DNA of 64,000 nt from Streptomyces griseorubiginosus (GCF_017614965.1 NZ_WVUG01000005.1:16787-80786); one strand, 5' to 3'; shown: positions 43,723 to 52,744, numbered from the stretch's first letter. Numbers and translations: made by a program. The notes: a model not told the origin generated them from the letters alone.

Positions 43723-45810
43723 ATGGTTGATCGGGGAGCGAGCGCCCTGTCACTCCCGGACGACTGGCCCGCCCATCCGGACCCGATCCTGGCGCTCAAC
43801 CAGATGGGCAGTTTCGACTGGGACCTGGACAGCGGTCTGTTCCACATGGACGCCCAGGCCCACGAGGTCTTCGACCTGCGCCCCGACGAATACGACGGCC
43901 GTCCCGAAACCCTCGCCGTCCGGGTCCCGCCGGCCGAGGCCTACCGCCTCGACACCGCCGTCACCCAGGCCATGAAGGACGGCAGCGAGAACTACGGCGC
44001 CTACTTCCGCGTCCGCCGCCGCGACGGCAGCCTGCGCTGGACCCACACCCAGGGCTACATCCGGCGCGACGAGACCGGCCGCCCGCGCCGGATCATCGGA
44101 ATCGTCCGGGACGCCACCCAGGAGCTGATCGAGAGCGCGGCCCGGCAGGAGCAGGCCGCCCTGGACGAGGCCCGGCGCCGGCAGACCAACGTCGTCCAGC
44201 TCACCACGGCCGCCCTCGCCCACGCCCGCACCGTCCAGGACGTCATCGACGTCCTCAAGGACACCCACGGACTGACCCATCTCGGCGCGACCAGCCTGGT
44301 CATGGGCCTGGTCGAGGCCGGCCGGATCCGGCTGATCGCCGAGGGCCCCGAGGGCAGCTTCGTACCCGGCACCCTCGTCACCGGTATCGACGAGCCCTAC
44401 CCGATGAGCGAGGTCGTACGCACCCTCAGCCCCCGCTTCATCGAGTCGCCCGAGGAGTTCGCCAAGGGCTTCCCCGTCCTGTGGCCGCACATCACCGACC
44501 TGAACATCACCTCGGCGGCCTATCTGCCGCTGATCGTCCAGGCCCGCCCGATCGGCGCCATGGGCCTGCTCTACAGCGACCGGCGCGGCTTCTCGCCCGA
44601 CGAACGCAACGTGCTGGTCGCCCTCGGCAGCAGCATCGCGCAGAGCCTGCAGCGGGCCATGTTCTACGAGCAGGAGAAGGACCTCGCCTCCGGTCTCCAG
44701 CAGGCGATGCTGCCGCGCACCATCCCCAGCGTGCGCGGCGCCGACGTCGCCGTCCGCTACCGTGCCGGCGCCGCCGCGGGCTCCCTCGCCCGTGACATCG
44801 GCGGCGACTGGTACGACCTGATCCCGCTGCCCGGCGGCCGGGTCGGGGCGGTCATCGGCGACGTCCAGGGCCACGACACCCACGCCGCGGCCGTCATGGG
44901 GCAGCTGCGCATCGTGCTGCGCGCCTACGCCGCCGAGGGCCACACCCCGGCGACCGTCATGGCCCGCGCCTCCGTCTTCCTGCACGAACTCGACACCGAC
45001 CGCTTCGCGACCTGCCTGTACGCCGAGGCCGACCTGTCGACCGGGGTGGTACAGGTGGTGCGGGCCGGGCACATCGACCCGCTGATCCGGGAGGCCGACG
45101 GCGTCTGCCGCCGCATCCCCGTCGAGGGCGGGCTGCCGCTCGGCCTGTCCGCCGAGTTCCGCAGCCTCGACTACCCCGTCGGCACCCTCGAACTCGATCC
45201 CGGCAACACGCTCGTGCTGTGCACCGACGGCCTGGTCGAACAGCCCGGCGCCGACCTCGACGACGGCATGCAGACCCTGACCGCCCTGATCGCGGCCGGC
45301 CCCGACGACGTCCGCGATCTCGCCGACCGCCTCATCGACATCGCCGAGGCCCGCGGGGGCGACGACGACGTGGCCCTGCTCCTGCTGCGCCGCCGCGGAC
45401 TGGACACCCAGCAGTCCGGCGGCCGGCTCCAGCAGCACGTGGCACCCGGCGACCCCGAGGCCCTCACCCAGGCCCGGCACATGATCAGGGCCGCGGTCCG
45501 CGCCTGGGGCGCCGAGGACCGCGCGGACGAGGTCGAACTGGTCGCCGACGAACTGGTCACCAACGCGCTGATGCACACCGAGGGCGCGGCGATCGTCACC
45601 CTCCGGGTCCTCACCGGCGGCGACCGGCGGCTGCGCGTCGAAGTGGAGGACTCCTCCAGCGCCCTGCCGCGCCGCCGCGAGGCGGGCGAGTCGGGGGTCT
45701 CGGGGCGCGGGCTGATGCTGGTCGACCTGCTCACGGACGCGTGGGGGGTGGAGGCGCGCGGCGGCGGCAAGTGCGTGTGGTGCGAGTTCGTCGTGCCGGG
45801 ACGGGACTGA
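43723..45810 (+). CDS. PAS-GAF-SpoIIE phosphatase-HATPase regulator
   Basis: The 695-residue cytoplasmic protein is a Streptomyces-type multi-domain regulator: PAS (about 25-135), GAF (about 150-315), PP2C/SpoIIE phosphatase (about 340-555) with metal-binding Asp in DIGGDWYDL, GDVQGHD, CTDGLVE and GGDDDVALLLL, and a C-terminal GHKL kinase-like domain (about 575-690) with ELVADELVTNALMHT and GRGLMLVD. It joins a phosphatase and an anti-sigma-like kinase on one chain, as in proteins controlling sigma-B-like factors through anti-anti-sigma phosphorylation. No such sigma or STAS partner is adjacent, so targets are probably encoded elsewhere. Confidence 0.92.
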   Translation: MVDRGASALSLPDDWPAHPDPILALNQMGSFDWDLDSGLFHMDAQAHEVFDLRPDEYDGRPETLAVRVPPAEAYRLDTAVTQAMKDGSENYGAYFRVRRRDGSLRWTHTQGYIRRDETGRPRRIIGIVRDATQELIESAARQEQAALDEARRRQTNVVQLTTAALAHARTVQDVIDVLKDTHGLTHLGATSLVMGLVEAGRIRLIAEGPEGSFVPGTLVTGIDEPYPMSEVVRTLSPRFIESPEEFAKGFPVLWPHITDLNITSAAYLPLIVQARPIGAMGLLYSDRRGFSPDERNVLVALGSSIAQSLQRAMFYEQEKDLASGLQQAMLPRTIPSVRGADVAVRYRAGAAAGSLARDIGGDWYDLIPLPGGRVGAVIGDVQGHDTHAAAVMGQLRIVLRAYAAEGHTPATVMARASVFLHELDTDRFATCLYAEADLSTGVVQVVRAGHIDPLIREADGVCRRIPVEGGLPLGLSAEFRSLDYPVGTLELDPGNTLVLCTDGLVEQPGADLDDGMQTLTALIAAGPDDVRDLADRLIDIAEARGGDDDVALLLLRRRGLDTQQSGGRLQQHVAPGDPEALTQARHMIRAAVRAWGAEDRADEVELVADELVTNALMHTEGAAIVTLRVLTGGDRRLRVEVEDSSSALPRRREAGESGVSGRGLMLVDLLTDAWGVEARGGGKCVWCEFVVPGRD

Positions 45811-45851
45811 ACCCGCCTGTCGTTGTCGGTGCCGGGTGGCACTCTGGACGT

Positions 45852-46715
45852 ATGCCGGAACTCCCCGAGGTGGAAGCGCTCAAGGACTTCCTGACCGAGC
45901 ACCTGGTCGGGCACGAGATCGTGCGCGTGCTGCCCGTCGCGATCAGTGTCCTGAAGACGTACGACCCGCCGCCCACCTCCGTCGAGGGCCGCGAGGTCAC
46001 CGCCGTGCGCCGGTACGGCAAGTTCCTCGACCTCGTCACCGACTCGGGCCCGCATCTCGTCACCCATCTGGCCCGCGCCGGCTGGCTGCAGTGGAGGGAC
46101 AGGCTTCCCGACGGCCCGCCCCGCCCCGGCAAGGGACCCCTCGCCCTGCGCGTCGCCCTGGAGACCGGCGAGGGCTTCGACCTCACGGAGGCCGGCACCC
46201 AGAAACGCCTCGCGGTGTACGTCGTCCAGGATCCCCAACAGGTCCCGGGCCTCGCCCGCCTCGGCCCCGACCCGCTCGCCGACGACTTCGACGAGCAGAC
46301 CTTCGCCGGGCTGCTGAAGGACGAGAGACGCCGGCTCAAGGGCGCCCTGCGCGACCAGAGCCTGATCGCCGGGGTGGGCAACGCCTACAGCGACGAGATC
46401 CTGCACGCGGCGAAGATGTCGCCGTACAAACTCGCCGCGAGCCTCACGCCCGAGGAGACCACCCGCCTGTACGAGGCCCTGCGCACCACGCTGACGGAGG
46501 CGGTGGAACGCTCGCGCGGCGTCGCGGCCGGCCGGCTGAAGGCCGAGAAGAAGAGCGGCCTGCGGGTGCACGGCCGCACCGGCGAACCCTGCCCGGTGTG
46601 CGGCGACACCATCCGCGAGGTCTCCTTCAGCGACTCCTCCCTCCAGTACTGCCCCACCTGCCAGACCGGGGGGAAACCGCTCGCGGACCGCAGGATGTCA
46701 CGGCTGCTGAAGTAG
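45852..46715 (+). CDS. Fpg/Nei-family DNA glycosylase
   Basis: The 287-residue protein begins MPELPEVE, whose first Pro (after Met removal) is the Schiff-base nucleophile of formamidopyrimidine-DNA glycosylases and Nei-like enzymes. The H2TH domain is at about 140-225 (GVGNAYSDEILHAAKMSPYK) and the zinc finger is CPVCG...CPTC at about 251-275, ending TGGKPLADRRMSRLLK. It removes oxidised bases and nicks the abasic site. Start at 45852 is fixed by the invariant N-terminus. It follows the phosphatase gene by about 40 bases. Confidence 0.92.
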   Translation: MPELPEVEALKDFLTEHLVGHEIVRVLPVAISVLKTYDPPPTSVEGREVTAVRRYGKFLDLVTDSGPHLVTHLARAGWLQWRDRLPDGPPRPGKGPLALRVALETGEGFDLTEAGTQKRLAVYVVQDPQQVPGLARLGPDPLADDFDEQTFAGLLKDERRRLKGALRDQSLIAGVGNAYSDEILHAAKMSPYKLAASLTPEETTRLYEALRTTLTEAVERSRGVAAGRLKAEKKSGLRVHGRTGEPCPVCGDTIREVSFSDSSLQYCPTCQTGGKPLADRRMSRLLK

Positions 46716-46742
46716 GGACCGTCACGGCCGAAGCAGCGGACG

Positions 46743-47108
46743 TCATGCCCCGACCCGCACCAGCCCGCTCTCGTAGGCGAACACGACGGCCTGCACCCGG
46801 TCACGCAGCTCCAGCTTGCCGAGCACATGGCCCAGATGGGTCTTGACCGTGGTCTCGCCCAGGTGGAGCCGCGCGGCGATCTCCCCGTTGCTCAGCCCCC
46901 GCGCCACCAGCGCCGGCACGTCCCGCTCGCGCTCGGTCAGCCGCTCCAGGCGGCCCTTCTGCTCGGGCGGGGCCGCGGGCAGCACGAAGCGTTCCACGAG
47001 CCGGCGCACCACCGAGGGCGCCATCATCACCTCGCCCCGCAGCACCGCCCGGACGGTCACCAGGATCTCCTCGCCGACCGCGTCCTCGCCGCCGCCCTGC
47101 ACGACCAC
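46743..47108 (-). pseudogene. NarL/LuxR response regulator lacking its receiver
   Basis: The 121-residue frame holds the linker and DNA-binding half of a NarL-type regulator: a linker LVTVRAVLRGEVMMAPSVVRRLV, then the LuxR helix-turn-helix LTERERDVPALVARGLSNGEIAARLHLGETTVKTHLGHVLGKLEL. NarL proteins are about 210-225 residues with an N-terminal receiver carrying the phospho-Asp. Here everything upstream of the linker (about residue 100 of a normal protein) is missing; the frame meets a stop shortly before 47108. No kinase gene is near. The GTG at 47108 has no convincing ribosome-binding site. A truncated remnant is more likely than a genuine single-domain LuxR protein. Confidence 0.7.
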
Positions 47109-47195
47109 TTCCCGACCGTCGAGCGCACCTCAACCGTCTGGCCGAACGTTCCCCCCGCCTTCGTCTACCGGGCGCGCGGTTCGTAGAGTCACCGT

Positions 47196-48098
47196 GTGAA
47201 CGGCGCCGCCATCGACGAGGACCTGGTCCGCTCGCTCCTGCGCGAACAGCACCCCGACCTCGCGGAACTCGGTCTGCGCCGGGTACCGGCCGGTTGGGAC
47301 AACCAACTGTGGCGGCTGGGGGAGGAGTTGGCGGTGCGGCTGCCGCGCACCGAGCGGGCGCCGTCGTTGTTGCGCAAGGAGTACCGGTGGCTGCCCCTGC
47401 TGGCCGGCCGGCTGCCGTTGCCGTTGCCGGTGCCGACGCCGGTACGGCTCGGCGAACCCTCGCCCCGCTTCCAGCGCTCCTGGACCGTGGCGCGCTGGGT
47501 CCCCGGCGAGCCCGCCGACCGCGTCCCGGTCAGCCGCGGCCGCCCGGCCGCCGAAGCGCTGGCCGGATTCCTGCGGGCCCTGCATCAGCCGGCTCCGGCG
47601 GACGCGCCGCGCAGCGCGGACCGCGGTGTCCTCCTGCGGGACCTGAGGGACGAGTTCGAGCGGATGCTGGAACCGGTGGCCGCGCGTGTACCCGTCGCCG
47701 CTGTGCGCTGCGTGTGGGAGGAGGCCCTCTCCGCTCCGGCTCATCCGGGCCCGGCGGTCTGGCTGCATGCCGATCTCCATCCCGCGAACGCGGTCGTCGG
47801 CGACGGCACGCTCACCGGTGTGATCGACTTCGGCGACCTCTGTGCGGGGGATCCGGCGACGGACCTCGCGGCCGCGTGGATGCTGCTGCCGGCCGGTGTC
47901 TCGGCCGCGTTCTTCGAGGCCGACGGGGGCGGCGCGGACGAGGCGACGATCCGACGCGCCCGCGGCTGGGCGGTCCTGCGGGCCCTCGGCCTCATCGGCA
48001 TCGGGCAGGCCTGGGAACGGGGGCTGCCGGGAGGGCAGCGGACCTGGGGGCCGGCGGGCCGGGCGATCCTCGAACGGCTCCTGGTGCGCCGGACCTAG
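47196..48098 (+). CDS. Aminoglycoside phosphotransferase-family kinase
   Basis: The 300-residue protein has the APH fold: an N-lobe with VPAGWDNQLWRLGEELAVRLP, the catalytic loop WLHADLHPANAVV (Brenner-like HxDxxxxN) and metal motif GVIDFGDLCAGDPATDLA. Family members phosphorylate aminoglycosides, macrolides, choline or other hydroxyls; the large hydrophobic C-terminal part here does not decide. GTG start. It is convergent with the anti-sigma gene, 3 bases between stops, and divergent from the truncated LuxR gene. Confidence 0.87.
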   Translation: MNGAAIDEDLVRSLLREQHPDLAELGLRRVPAGWDNQLWRLGEELAVRLPRTERAPSLLRKEYRWLPLLAGRLPLPLPVPTPVRLGEPSPRFQRSWTVARWVPGEPADRVPVSRGRPAAEALAGFLRALHQPAPADAPRSADRGVLLRDLRDEFERMLEPVAARVPVAAVRCVWEEALSAPAHPGPAVWLHADLHPANAVVGDGTLTGVIDFGDLCAGDPATDLAAAWMLLPAGVSAAFFEADGGGADEATIRRARGWAVLRALGLIGIGQAWERGLPGGQRTWGPAGRAILERLLVRRT

Positions 48099-48101
48099 GC
48101 G

Positions 48102-48755
48102 TCAGTGCGGCTGCAGTGTCACCAGGTGTTCGCCCTGGGCCGTGCGCACGTCGTACCGGGCGATCTCACTCATGTGCATCGAGGACGTGCCCCGCATGGT
48201 GATCGGGCGGGCGTCGTGGCTGGGGACGGTCCAGCTGGTGAGGATCTGCTCGGAGCCGTCCCGGCCGACGGCGATCAGCCGGCAGGAGCGGGGGCCCGCG
48301 CCGTCCTTGATCTCCAGCTTGACGTCGCTGCCCGAGTAGTCGTCGGCCGTCGTCACCCGGGCCCACACCCCCGACTTCGCGTCGGTCGCGGTGACCCGCA
48401 TCACTCCGTCGTCGCCGCCCTTGGCCATCATCGCGATGCCGGGCCCGGCCGCGGCGACGGCCACCGAGGCGGCCAGGCCGTACAGGAAGCGCCGCCGCGT
48501 CGCCTTGTGACGGGCCGCCACCGCGCCCATCAGCCGGTCGAGCAACTGGGGGCCGGGCCGGGTCATCGGGCTCACGAACCGCGGTGTCGCCCGGCGATAC
48601 AGCATCATCTGCCGGGCGACGGGCCCGAATTCGGTCACGTGTGCGGCGCAGCGCGCGCACTCCATGAGGTGGTCCTCGAAGCGGAAGGCGTCCGCCTCGT
48701 CCAGCACGCCGAGCGCGTACGCGGCGACGTCGCGGTGCGTTTCCTGGGACCTCAT
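48102..48755 (-). CDS. Anti-sigma factor (zf-HC2, RskA-like)
   Basis: The 217-residue protein has a zinc-finger anti-sigma domain at about 1-70 with the H-x3-C-x2-C pattern (HLMECARCAAHV). One transmembrane helix at about 125-145 (RRFLYGLAASVAVAAAGPG) follows, then an extracytoplasmic beta-rich domain, ending with TSWTVPSHDARPITMRG. It should bind and inhibit the ECF sigma factor encoded at 49577-50122, two genes upstream on the same strand. The ATG at 48755 gives the normal finger position; the longer frame is not credible. Confidence 0.88.
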   Translation of the reverse strand: MRSQETHRDVAAYALGVLDEADAFRFEDHLMECARCAAHVTEFGPVARQMMLYRRATPRFVSPMTRPGPQLLDRLMGAVAARHKATRRRFLYGLAASVAVAAAGPGIAMMAKGGDDGVMRVTATDAKSGVWARVTTADDYSGSDVKLEIKDGAGPRSCRLIAVGRDGSEQILTSWTVPSHDARPITMRGTSSMHMSEIARYDVRTAQGEHLVTLQPH

Positions 48756-48904
48756 GCCGAATCCTCGTGCCGTTGGGTGCGGGTGGGGTGACTCCTTGCT
48801 CCCAGGTACGCACCAGACCGCAGATTCACTCAAGCCACACGGAGAATCGCAACCAAGGGATTCGTAGCGGCCCGCCCCCCGGATTGGTCCGGATCGGAAC
48901 GAAT

Positions 48905-49420
48905 CTAAAAAAGATGGATGGCGAGATGGCCGAGCGGCAGACCGAGCTGCCAGGCCTTCGTCCACACCTTCGGTCCCTCGTCCTCACCGACCACACCGGC
49001 ACCGCCCGGCACCGCGTTCAGGTCCGGCGCGAGCAACTCGGTCTCCTCCAGCCAGCGCCAGGCCGCCTCGGCCAGATCCAGGTCGGGCGCCGGGGCGCCG
49101 GACTCCACCGCTTCGGCGTACAGGTCGGCCATGCGTTCGCCCACCCAGTCCTGCCACGGCTGGTCGTACGCGGTCAGCGACAGCCAGGTCTCCAGCTGGG
49201 AGACCACCCGGATGCCGGAGAGTTCGCCGTCCGTGTCCGAGAGGAAGATGGTCAGCGCCAGCGCGTCACGCCCGGCCCGGAACTCCATGGACGTCGGCGG
49301 CATCAGATCGCCCGTCCTGAGCAGCTCGTCGGCGATGTACTCGGCGTACAACCAGGCCATCGGGACGACCAGTTCACCGTCTCCGGCGCCGTCCGTGCTC
49401 TCTTGACCTCTGTGCAGCAT
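48905..49420 (-). CDS. Unknown protein between ECF sigma and anti-sigma genes
   Basis: The 171-residue acidic protein (ELVVPMAWLYAEYIADELLR; AAWRWLEETELLAPDLN) has no signal peptide, membrane helix or motif that I recognise. Tryptophans and acidic residues are frequent, with a helical pattern. It starts LHRGQEST after an ATG at 49420 and is transcribed in the order sigma, this gene, anti-sigma, with gaps of about 155 bases on each side. A role in the sigma circuit is possible but rests only on placement. Confidence 0.75.
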   Translation of the reverse strand: MLHRGQESTDGAGDGELVVPMAWLYAEYIADELLRTGDLMPPTSMEFRAGRDALALTIFLSDTDGELSGIRVVSQLETWLSLTAYDQPWQDWVGERMADLYAEAVESGAPAPDLDLAEAAWRWLEETELLAPDLNAVPGGAGVVGEDEGPKVWTKAWQLGLPLGHLAIHLF

Positions 49421-49576
49421 CCCTTCCTGCCTTCCTCCGGTGCGTGCGCGTCGCCCGGCTCCGGGCCCGGATCCGGACCCCGAGCCCCCCAGTCCGGAAC
49501 ACGGATGAGGACAGCCGATTACTCAACCGGGGTCCTCAGCAAGGCGCTTTACGGAGGTTTGACTGAGCCGTCGGTT

Positions 49577-50122
49577 TCACCGCAGGTCGGCCGCGTATCC
49601 GGGAAGCACCCGGCGCAGGGCGCGCAGCGCGTAGTACGCGCGGGACTTCACGGTACCGGGCGGAATCCCCAGGGTTTCGGCGGCCTCCGCCACACTCGCA
49701 CCCTGGAAGTACACGAGCACCAGGACTTCACGGTGCTCCGGAGTGAGTGTCTTCACAGCCTCGCGTACGTCGAGGGTCGCGGCGGCCCGCTCGGCGTGGT
49801 CGCCGATGACCCGCGCGTTCTCCAGGACCGCGTCCCCGACCTCGGCCGGACGCGCCTGCCGCGCCCGCCGGGCGTCGATGGCGAGCCGCCGCCCGACGGT
49901 CAGCAGCCAGGGCCGTACGGACTCGAAGTCGTCGGCGCGCAGGGCCTCGGGGTGCTGCCAGGCGCGGACCAGCGTCTCCTGCACCAGGTCCTCGGCGCGC
50001 TGCCGGTCGCCGTCACACAGCCGGAGGAGGAAGGCGAAGAGGGGCCGGCCGTGCTCCCGCTGCACTGCGGCGAGCTCGTGCTCGGCGGTCGTCCCGTTCG
50101 TGAGGGTGGTTCCGGCCGTCAT
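49577..50122 (-). CDS. ECF RNA polymerase sigma factor
   Basis: The 181-residue protein has region 2 at about 20-90 (AEDLVQETLVRAWQHPEAL; RPWLLTVGRRLAIDARR) and region 4 at about 115-170 (LTPEHREVLVLVYFQGASVAEAAETLGIPPGTVKSRAYYALRAL). Lacking regions 1 and 3, it is an ECF (group 4) sigma factor. Sequence and pairing with an RskA-like anti-sigma suggest the SigK/SigL group. ATG at 50122. The 200-base upstream region is divergent from the CapA gene. Confidence 0.92.
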   Translation of the reverse strand: MTAGTTLTNGTTAEHELAAVQREHGRPLFAFLLRLCDGDRQRAEDLVQETLVRAWQHPEALRADDFESVRPWLLTVGRRLAIDARRARQARPAEVGDAVLENARVIGDHAERAAATLDVREAVKTLTPEHREVLVLVYFQGASVAEAAETLGIPPGTVKSRAYYALRALRRVLPGYAADLR

Positions 50123-50323
50123 GGCCGTATGGCATCGCAGGGTGCCGATGTCGGACAGGGTCCGCACGGGGATCTGCGGCGGACGGTCGATCGCGTCGGC
50201 GAACGGTTCGACGAACGGTCCCCCGCGAGCGCCGGACGGGCTAATCGGCGTGCCGCAACCGGCTGCGGGGTCTGTCACCTTCGTACCGTTTGTCGGTAAA
50301 TATGACCACTCTGGGGTGAACTG

Positions 50324-51475
50324 ATGATTGCACGCAGACGACAGGTTGCCCTGGCCCTCACGGCCGTCCTCGCCGGGGGCGCCGCCTGCCAGGCCCAGCA
50401 CCACCGAGCGGCGGTCCACGCCGGACACCCTGCCCCGCCGGCCGCCCGCGGCTTCACGCTCGTCGCCTCCGGCGACATCCTGCCGCACGGCTCGATCATC
50501 GACCGCGCCCGCTTCGACGGCGGTGGCCGCGCCTACGACTTCCGTCCGATGCTCGCCGGGGACGGGCACACGGTCTCCCGCGCCGATGTGGCGCTGTGTC
50601 ACCTTGACACCGTCTTCGGCGCGAACGGCGACTACACCGGCCACCCCGCCGTCGAGGCCCCGCCCGAGCTGGCCCAGGCCCTCTCCGCCACCGGCTACGA
50701 CGGCTGCTCCACCGCCTCCGACCACATCCTCGACGACGGCGCCCAGGGCGTCCACCACACCCTCGACGTCCTCGAGGCGGCGGGGGTACGGCACGCGGGC
50801 TCGGCCCGCACCGAGGCCGAGGCGCGCACGGTCACGCTGTTGCGCGCGGGCCCGGCGAAGGTGGCCCACCTCGCCTACACCTACGACACCCACGGCTTCC
50901 CCCTGCCGCCGGGCGAGCCGTGGGCCGTGGGCCTGCTCGACGAGAACCAGGTCGTCGCCGACGCCCGGGCCGCCCGGCGGGCCGGCGCCGACGTGGTCGT
51001 CGTCTCCCTGCACTGGGGCACCGAGTGGCAGGAGGCGCCCGACGCGCAGCAACTCGCCCTGGCCAGGCGGCTCACCGCCGCCCGCACGGGCGACCGGCCC
51101 GACATCGACCTCGTCCTCGGCACCCACGCCCATGTCCCGCAGGCGTACGAGAAGGTCAACGGCACCTGGGTCGTCTACGGCCTGGGCGACCAGATCGCCG
51201 GCGAGATGTACGCCAACGACGGCCAACAGGACCCGCGCGGCAACCAGTCCACCATCGGCCGCTTCACCTTCGCCCCGCCGGCCCGGCCGGGCGGCCGCTG
51301 GCAGGTGACCCGGGCCGAGTTCGTCCCGCAGATGTTCGACATCGACGCCGGCCGGGTGGTCGACCTCAACCGGGCCCTGGAACAGGGCGCCGACGTAACG
51401 GCGGTGCGCGACCGCATCCGCGACGTCGTGCTGAGCCGGGGCGCGGCGAAGGACGGGCTGGTGATGGGGAAGTGA
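50324..51475 (+). CDS. CapA-family secreted (putative lipo)protein
   Basis: The 383-residue protein has a signal with a near-lipobox LAGGAAC (Cys at about 22) and a metallophosphatase-like CapA/PgsA domain from about 43: FTLVASGDILPHG, VALCHLDTVF, then VSLHWGTEW and VLGTHAHVPQAYEKVNGTWVVYGLGD. This fold is linked to poly-gamma-glutamate capsule making but is also common as a general hydrolase-like domain in Streptomyces, where no capsule genes neighbour it, as here. It is divergent from the ECF sigma gene. Confidence 0.85.
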   Translation: MIARRRQVALALTAVLAGGAACQAQHHRAAVHAGHPAPPAARGFTLVASGDILPHGSIIDRARFDGGGRAYDFRPMLAGDGHTVSRADVALCHLDTVFGANGDYTGHPAVEAPPELAQALSATGYDGCSTASDHILDDGAQGVHHTLDVLEAAGVRHAGSARTEAEARTVTLLRAGPAKVAHLAYTYDTHGFPLPPGEPWAVGLLDENQVVADARAARRAGADVVVVSLHWGTEWQEAPDAQQLALARRLTAARTGDRPDIDLVLGTHAHVPQAYEKVNGTWVVYGLGDQIAGEMYANDGQQDPRGNQSTIGRFTFAPPARPGGRWQVTRAEFVPQMFDIDAGRVVDLNRALEQGADVTAVRDRIRDVVLSRGAAKDGLVMGK

Positions 51476-51511
51476 CGGAACGCGGCGGAGCCGCGGGCGG
51501 TCATCGCGCCG

Positions 51512-51892
51512 TCATGACCAGACGTTGGCCTGCGCCTTGAACGTCTCCGGGTCGGTCTCCACGGGCAGCACGCACATCAGGTGACCGCCGGGCGCCCGCA
51601 GTACGCGGCACTCCTGCCACTGCGACACCTGCTCGGCGCCCAGGGCGGTCAGGCGCGCGGTTTCCGCCTCGACGTCGTCCGTCTCGATGTCCAGATGGAT
51701 GCGGGGAGCGTCGTCGACGGCCTGCACCGCCATGACAAGCCCGGGAAGGGCCTGGTGGAGTGTGGTGAACTCCGGCGCCGGCGGGAACGGCCGGGCGGTC
51801 ACGCCGAGAGCGGCCGACCAGAAGTCCGCCGCCTTGGCGGCCTCGGACTCGGGGGTGTCGATCAGAACGGCGTAGACGCGGCTTCTGTGCAC
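51512..51892 (-). CDS. VOC-family protein
   Basis: The 126-residue vicinal oxygen chelate protein begins with VYAVLIDTPESEA and ends with LRAPGGHLMCVLPVE. A His in IHLDIETDD and a Glu are candidate metal ligands. The GTG at 51892, preceded by GAGAGGAAAAGG, was chosen over an ATG at 51946 that would add an 18-residue extension uncommon in the family. Possible roles are glyoxalase, dioxygenase or drug binding. Confidence 0.8.
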   Translation of the reverse strand: MHRSRVYAVLIDTPESEAAKAADFWSAALGVTARPFPPAPEFTTLHQALPGLVMAVQAVDDAPRIHLDIETDDVEAETARLTALGAEQVSQWQECRVLRAPGGHLMCVLPVETDPETFKAQANVWS

Positions 51893-51962
51893 GGAGCCTT
51901 TTCCTCTCGCGATGACGTGGAGTGACGCGGTATGAGTGTCCGTCATCGGGGGACATGAGAGA

Positions 51963-51994
51963 GCCCCGGCTGGACGGGGGAGGCCAGCCGGGGC
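51963..51994 (-). terminator. Hairpin between MarR and VOC genes
   Basis: GCCCCGGCTGG and CCAGCCGGGGC pair as a perfect 11-base stem with a 10-base loop. It lies about 70 bases upstream of the VOC start and about 200 bases past the MarR stop, all on the same strand, so it may end the MarR transcript or attenuate VOC. Confidence 0.5.
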
Positions 51995-52199
51995 CGTGGA
52001 TGGTGGATCGCGGAGGGCGGTCGCCTCTCGGCGGGGTGCTCCATGGGGCTTCAGCCGGACGATCGTCCCCATGGGCTGTAGGTGAGGCCCGGGGACACTG
52101 TCCCCTCCGCAGCCACGTACACATGAACGGCCGACCGGGCCGGGTTGTTCCGCCGTTGACGCCCGCTGCCGTGTGACGTGGCGCACACGGTCCGTCGGG

Positions 52200-52697
52200 T
52201 CACTCGACGTCCACGTGGTCGAAGGTCTTCAGCATCTCCTTCAGCACCCGCACACAAGCCCGGAGTTCCGCCTCGGTGAGATCGCCGCCGACCTGCCGGT
52301 TCAGGGCGTGCTCGCGTTCCAGGATGGTGTCGATCATCGTCTCGCCCGCCTTGGTGATCCGGATCAGCGAGGACCGCTGGTGGGCGGGGTTGGGGGTGAT
52401 CTCGGCCCATCCCTCGGCCACCGCGTCGTTGACCATGCGCTGCACGAACTGCCGGGTCAGCGCCATGATCCGGCCCATCTGGGGCACCGTCATGGACCCG
52501 TGGCGGCGCAGCAGGACGAGCACGGAGCGTACGCCCACCGAGACGCCCTCGACCTGTTCGCCCTGCTCGACCTTGCGCAGGCCGCGACGGTAGAGCGCGC
52601 CGATCAGGTCGAACACCTCGGAGACGCGGTCGCCGAGTTCGTCGGGGGAGAGGGGGGCGTCGTCGTTCACCCGGACATCATGCACCGAAGCCGTCAT
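52200..52697 (-). CDS. MarR-family regulator
   Basis: The 165-residue protein has a winged helix at about 45-115 (HGSMTVPQMGRIMALTRQFVQRMVNDAVAEGWAEITPNPAHQRSSL). Helices at both ends provide dimerisation. The ATG at 52697 lies inside an operator palindrome with no room for a ribosome-binding site, suggesting a leaderless transcript; an ATG at 52745 would extend the protein across both operators and the neighbour's start, and is rejected. It probably represses itself and the divergent alpha/beta hydrolase. Confidence 0.88.
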   Translation of the reverse strand: MTASVHDVRVNDDAPLSPDELGDRVSEVFDLIGALYRRGLRKVEQGEQVEGVSVGVRSVLVLLRRHGSMTVPQMGRIMALTRQFVQRMVNDAVAEGWAEITPNPAHQRSSLIRITKAGETMIDTILEREHALNRQVGGDLTEAELRACVRVLKEMLKTFDHVDVE

Positions 52698-52744
52698 GAC
52701 AACCAGGTTGTCAAAGCGGGCGAGACATGACACCTTGGTTGTCA
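52697..52744. promoter_or_regulatory. Two MarR-type operators overlapping both starts
   Basis: TGACAACCAGGTTGTCA (52697-52713) is a perfect palindrome apart from its centre. TGACACCTTGGTTGTCA (52728-52744) is an imperfect second copy. Each ends on the A of a start codon: minus-strand ATG (MarR) and plus-strand ATG (hydrolase). Both genes read GGTTGTCATGACGG across their starts, so the two promoter/start units are mirror images 31 bases apart. Confidence 0.85.

Noticed and set aside
46743..47108. Genuine stand-alone LuxR-domain regulator
   Set aside because: Includes a NarL-type linker that has no purpose without a receiver, and lacks a credible ribosome-binding site; kept as a truncated remnant instead.
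48905..50299. Plus-strand frame of 510 residues over the sigma/unknown gene region
   Set aside because: Opposite to a clear ECF sigma factor and a well-biased gene; no protein family visible.
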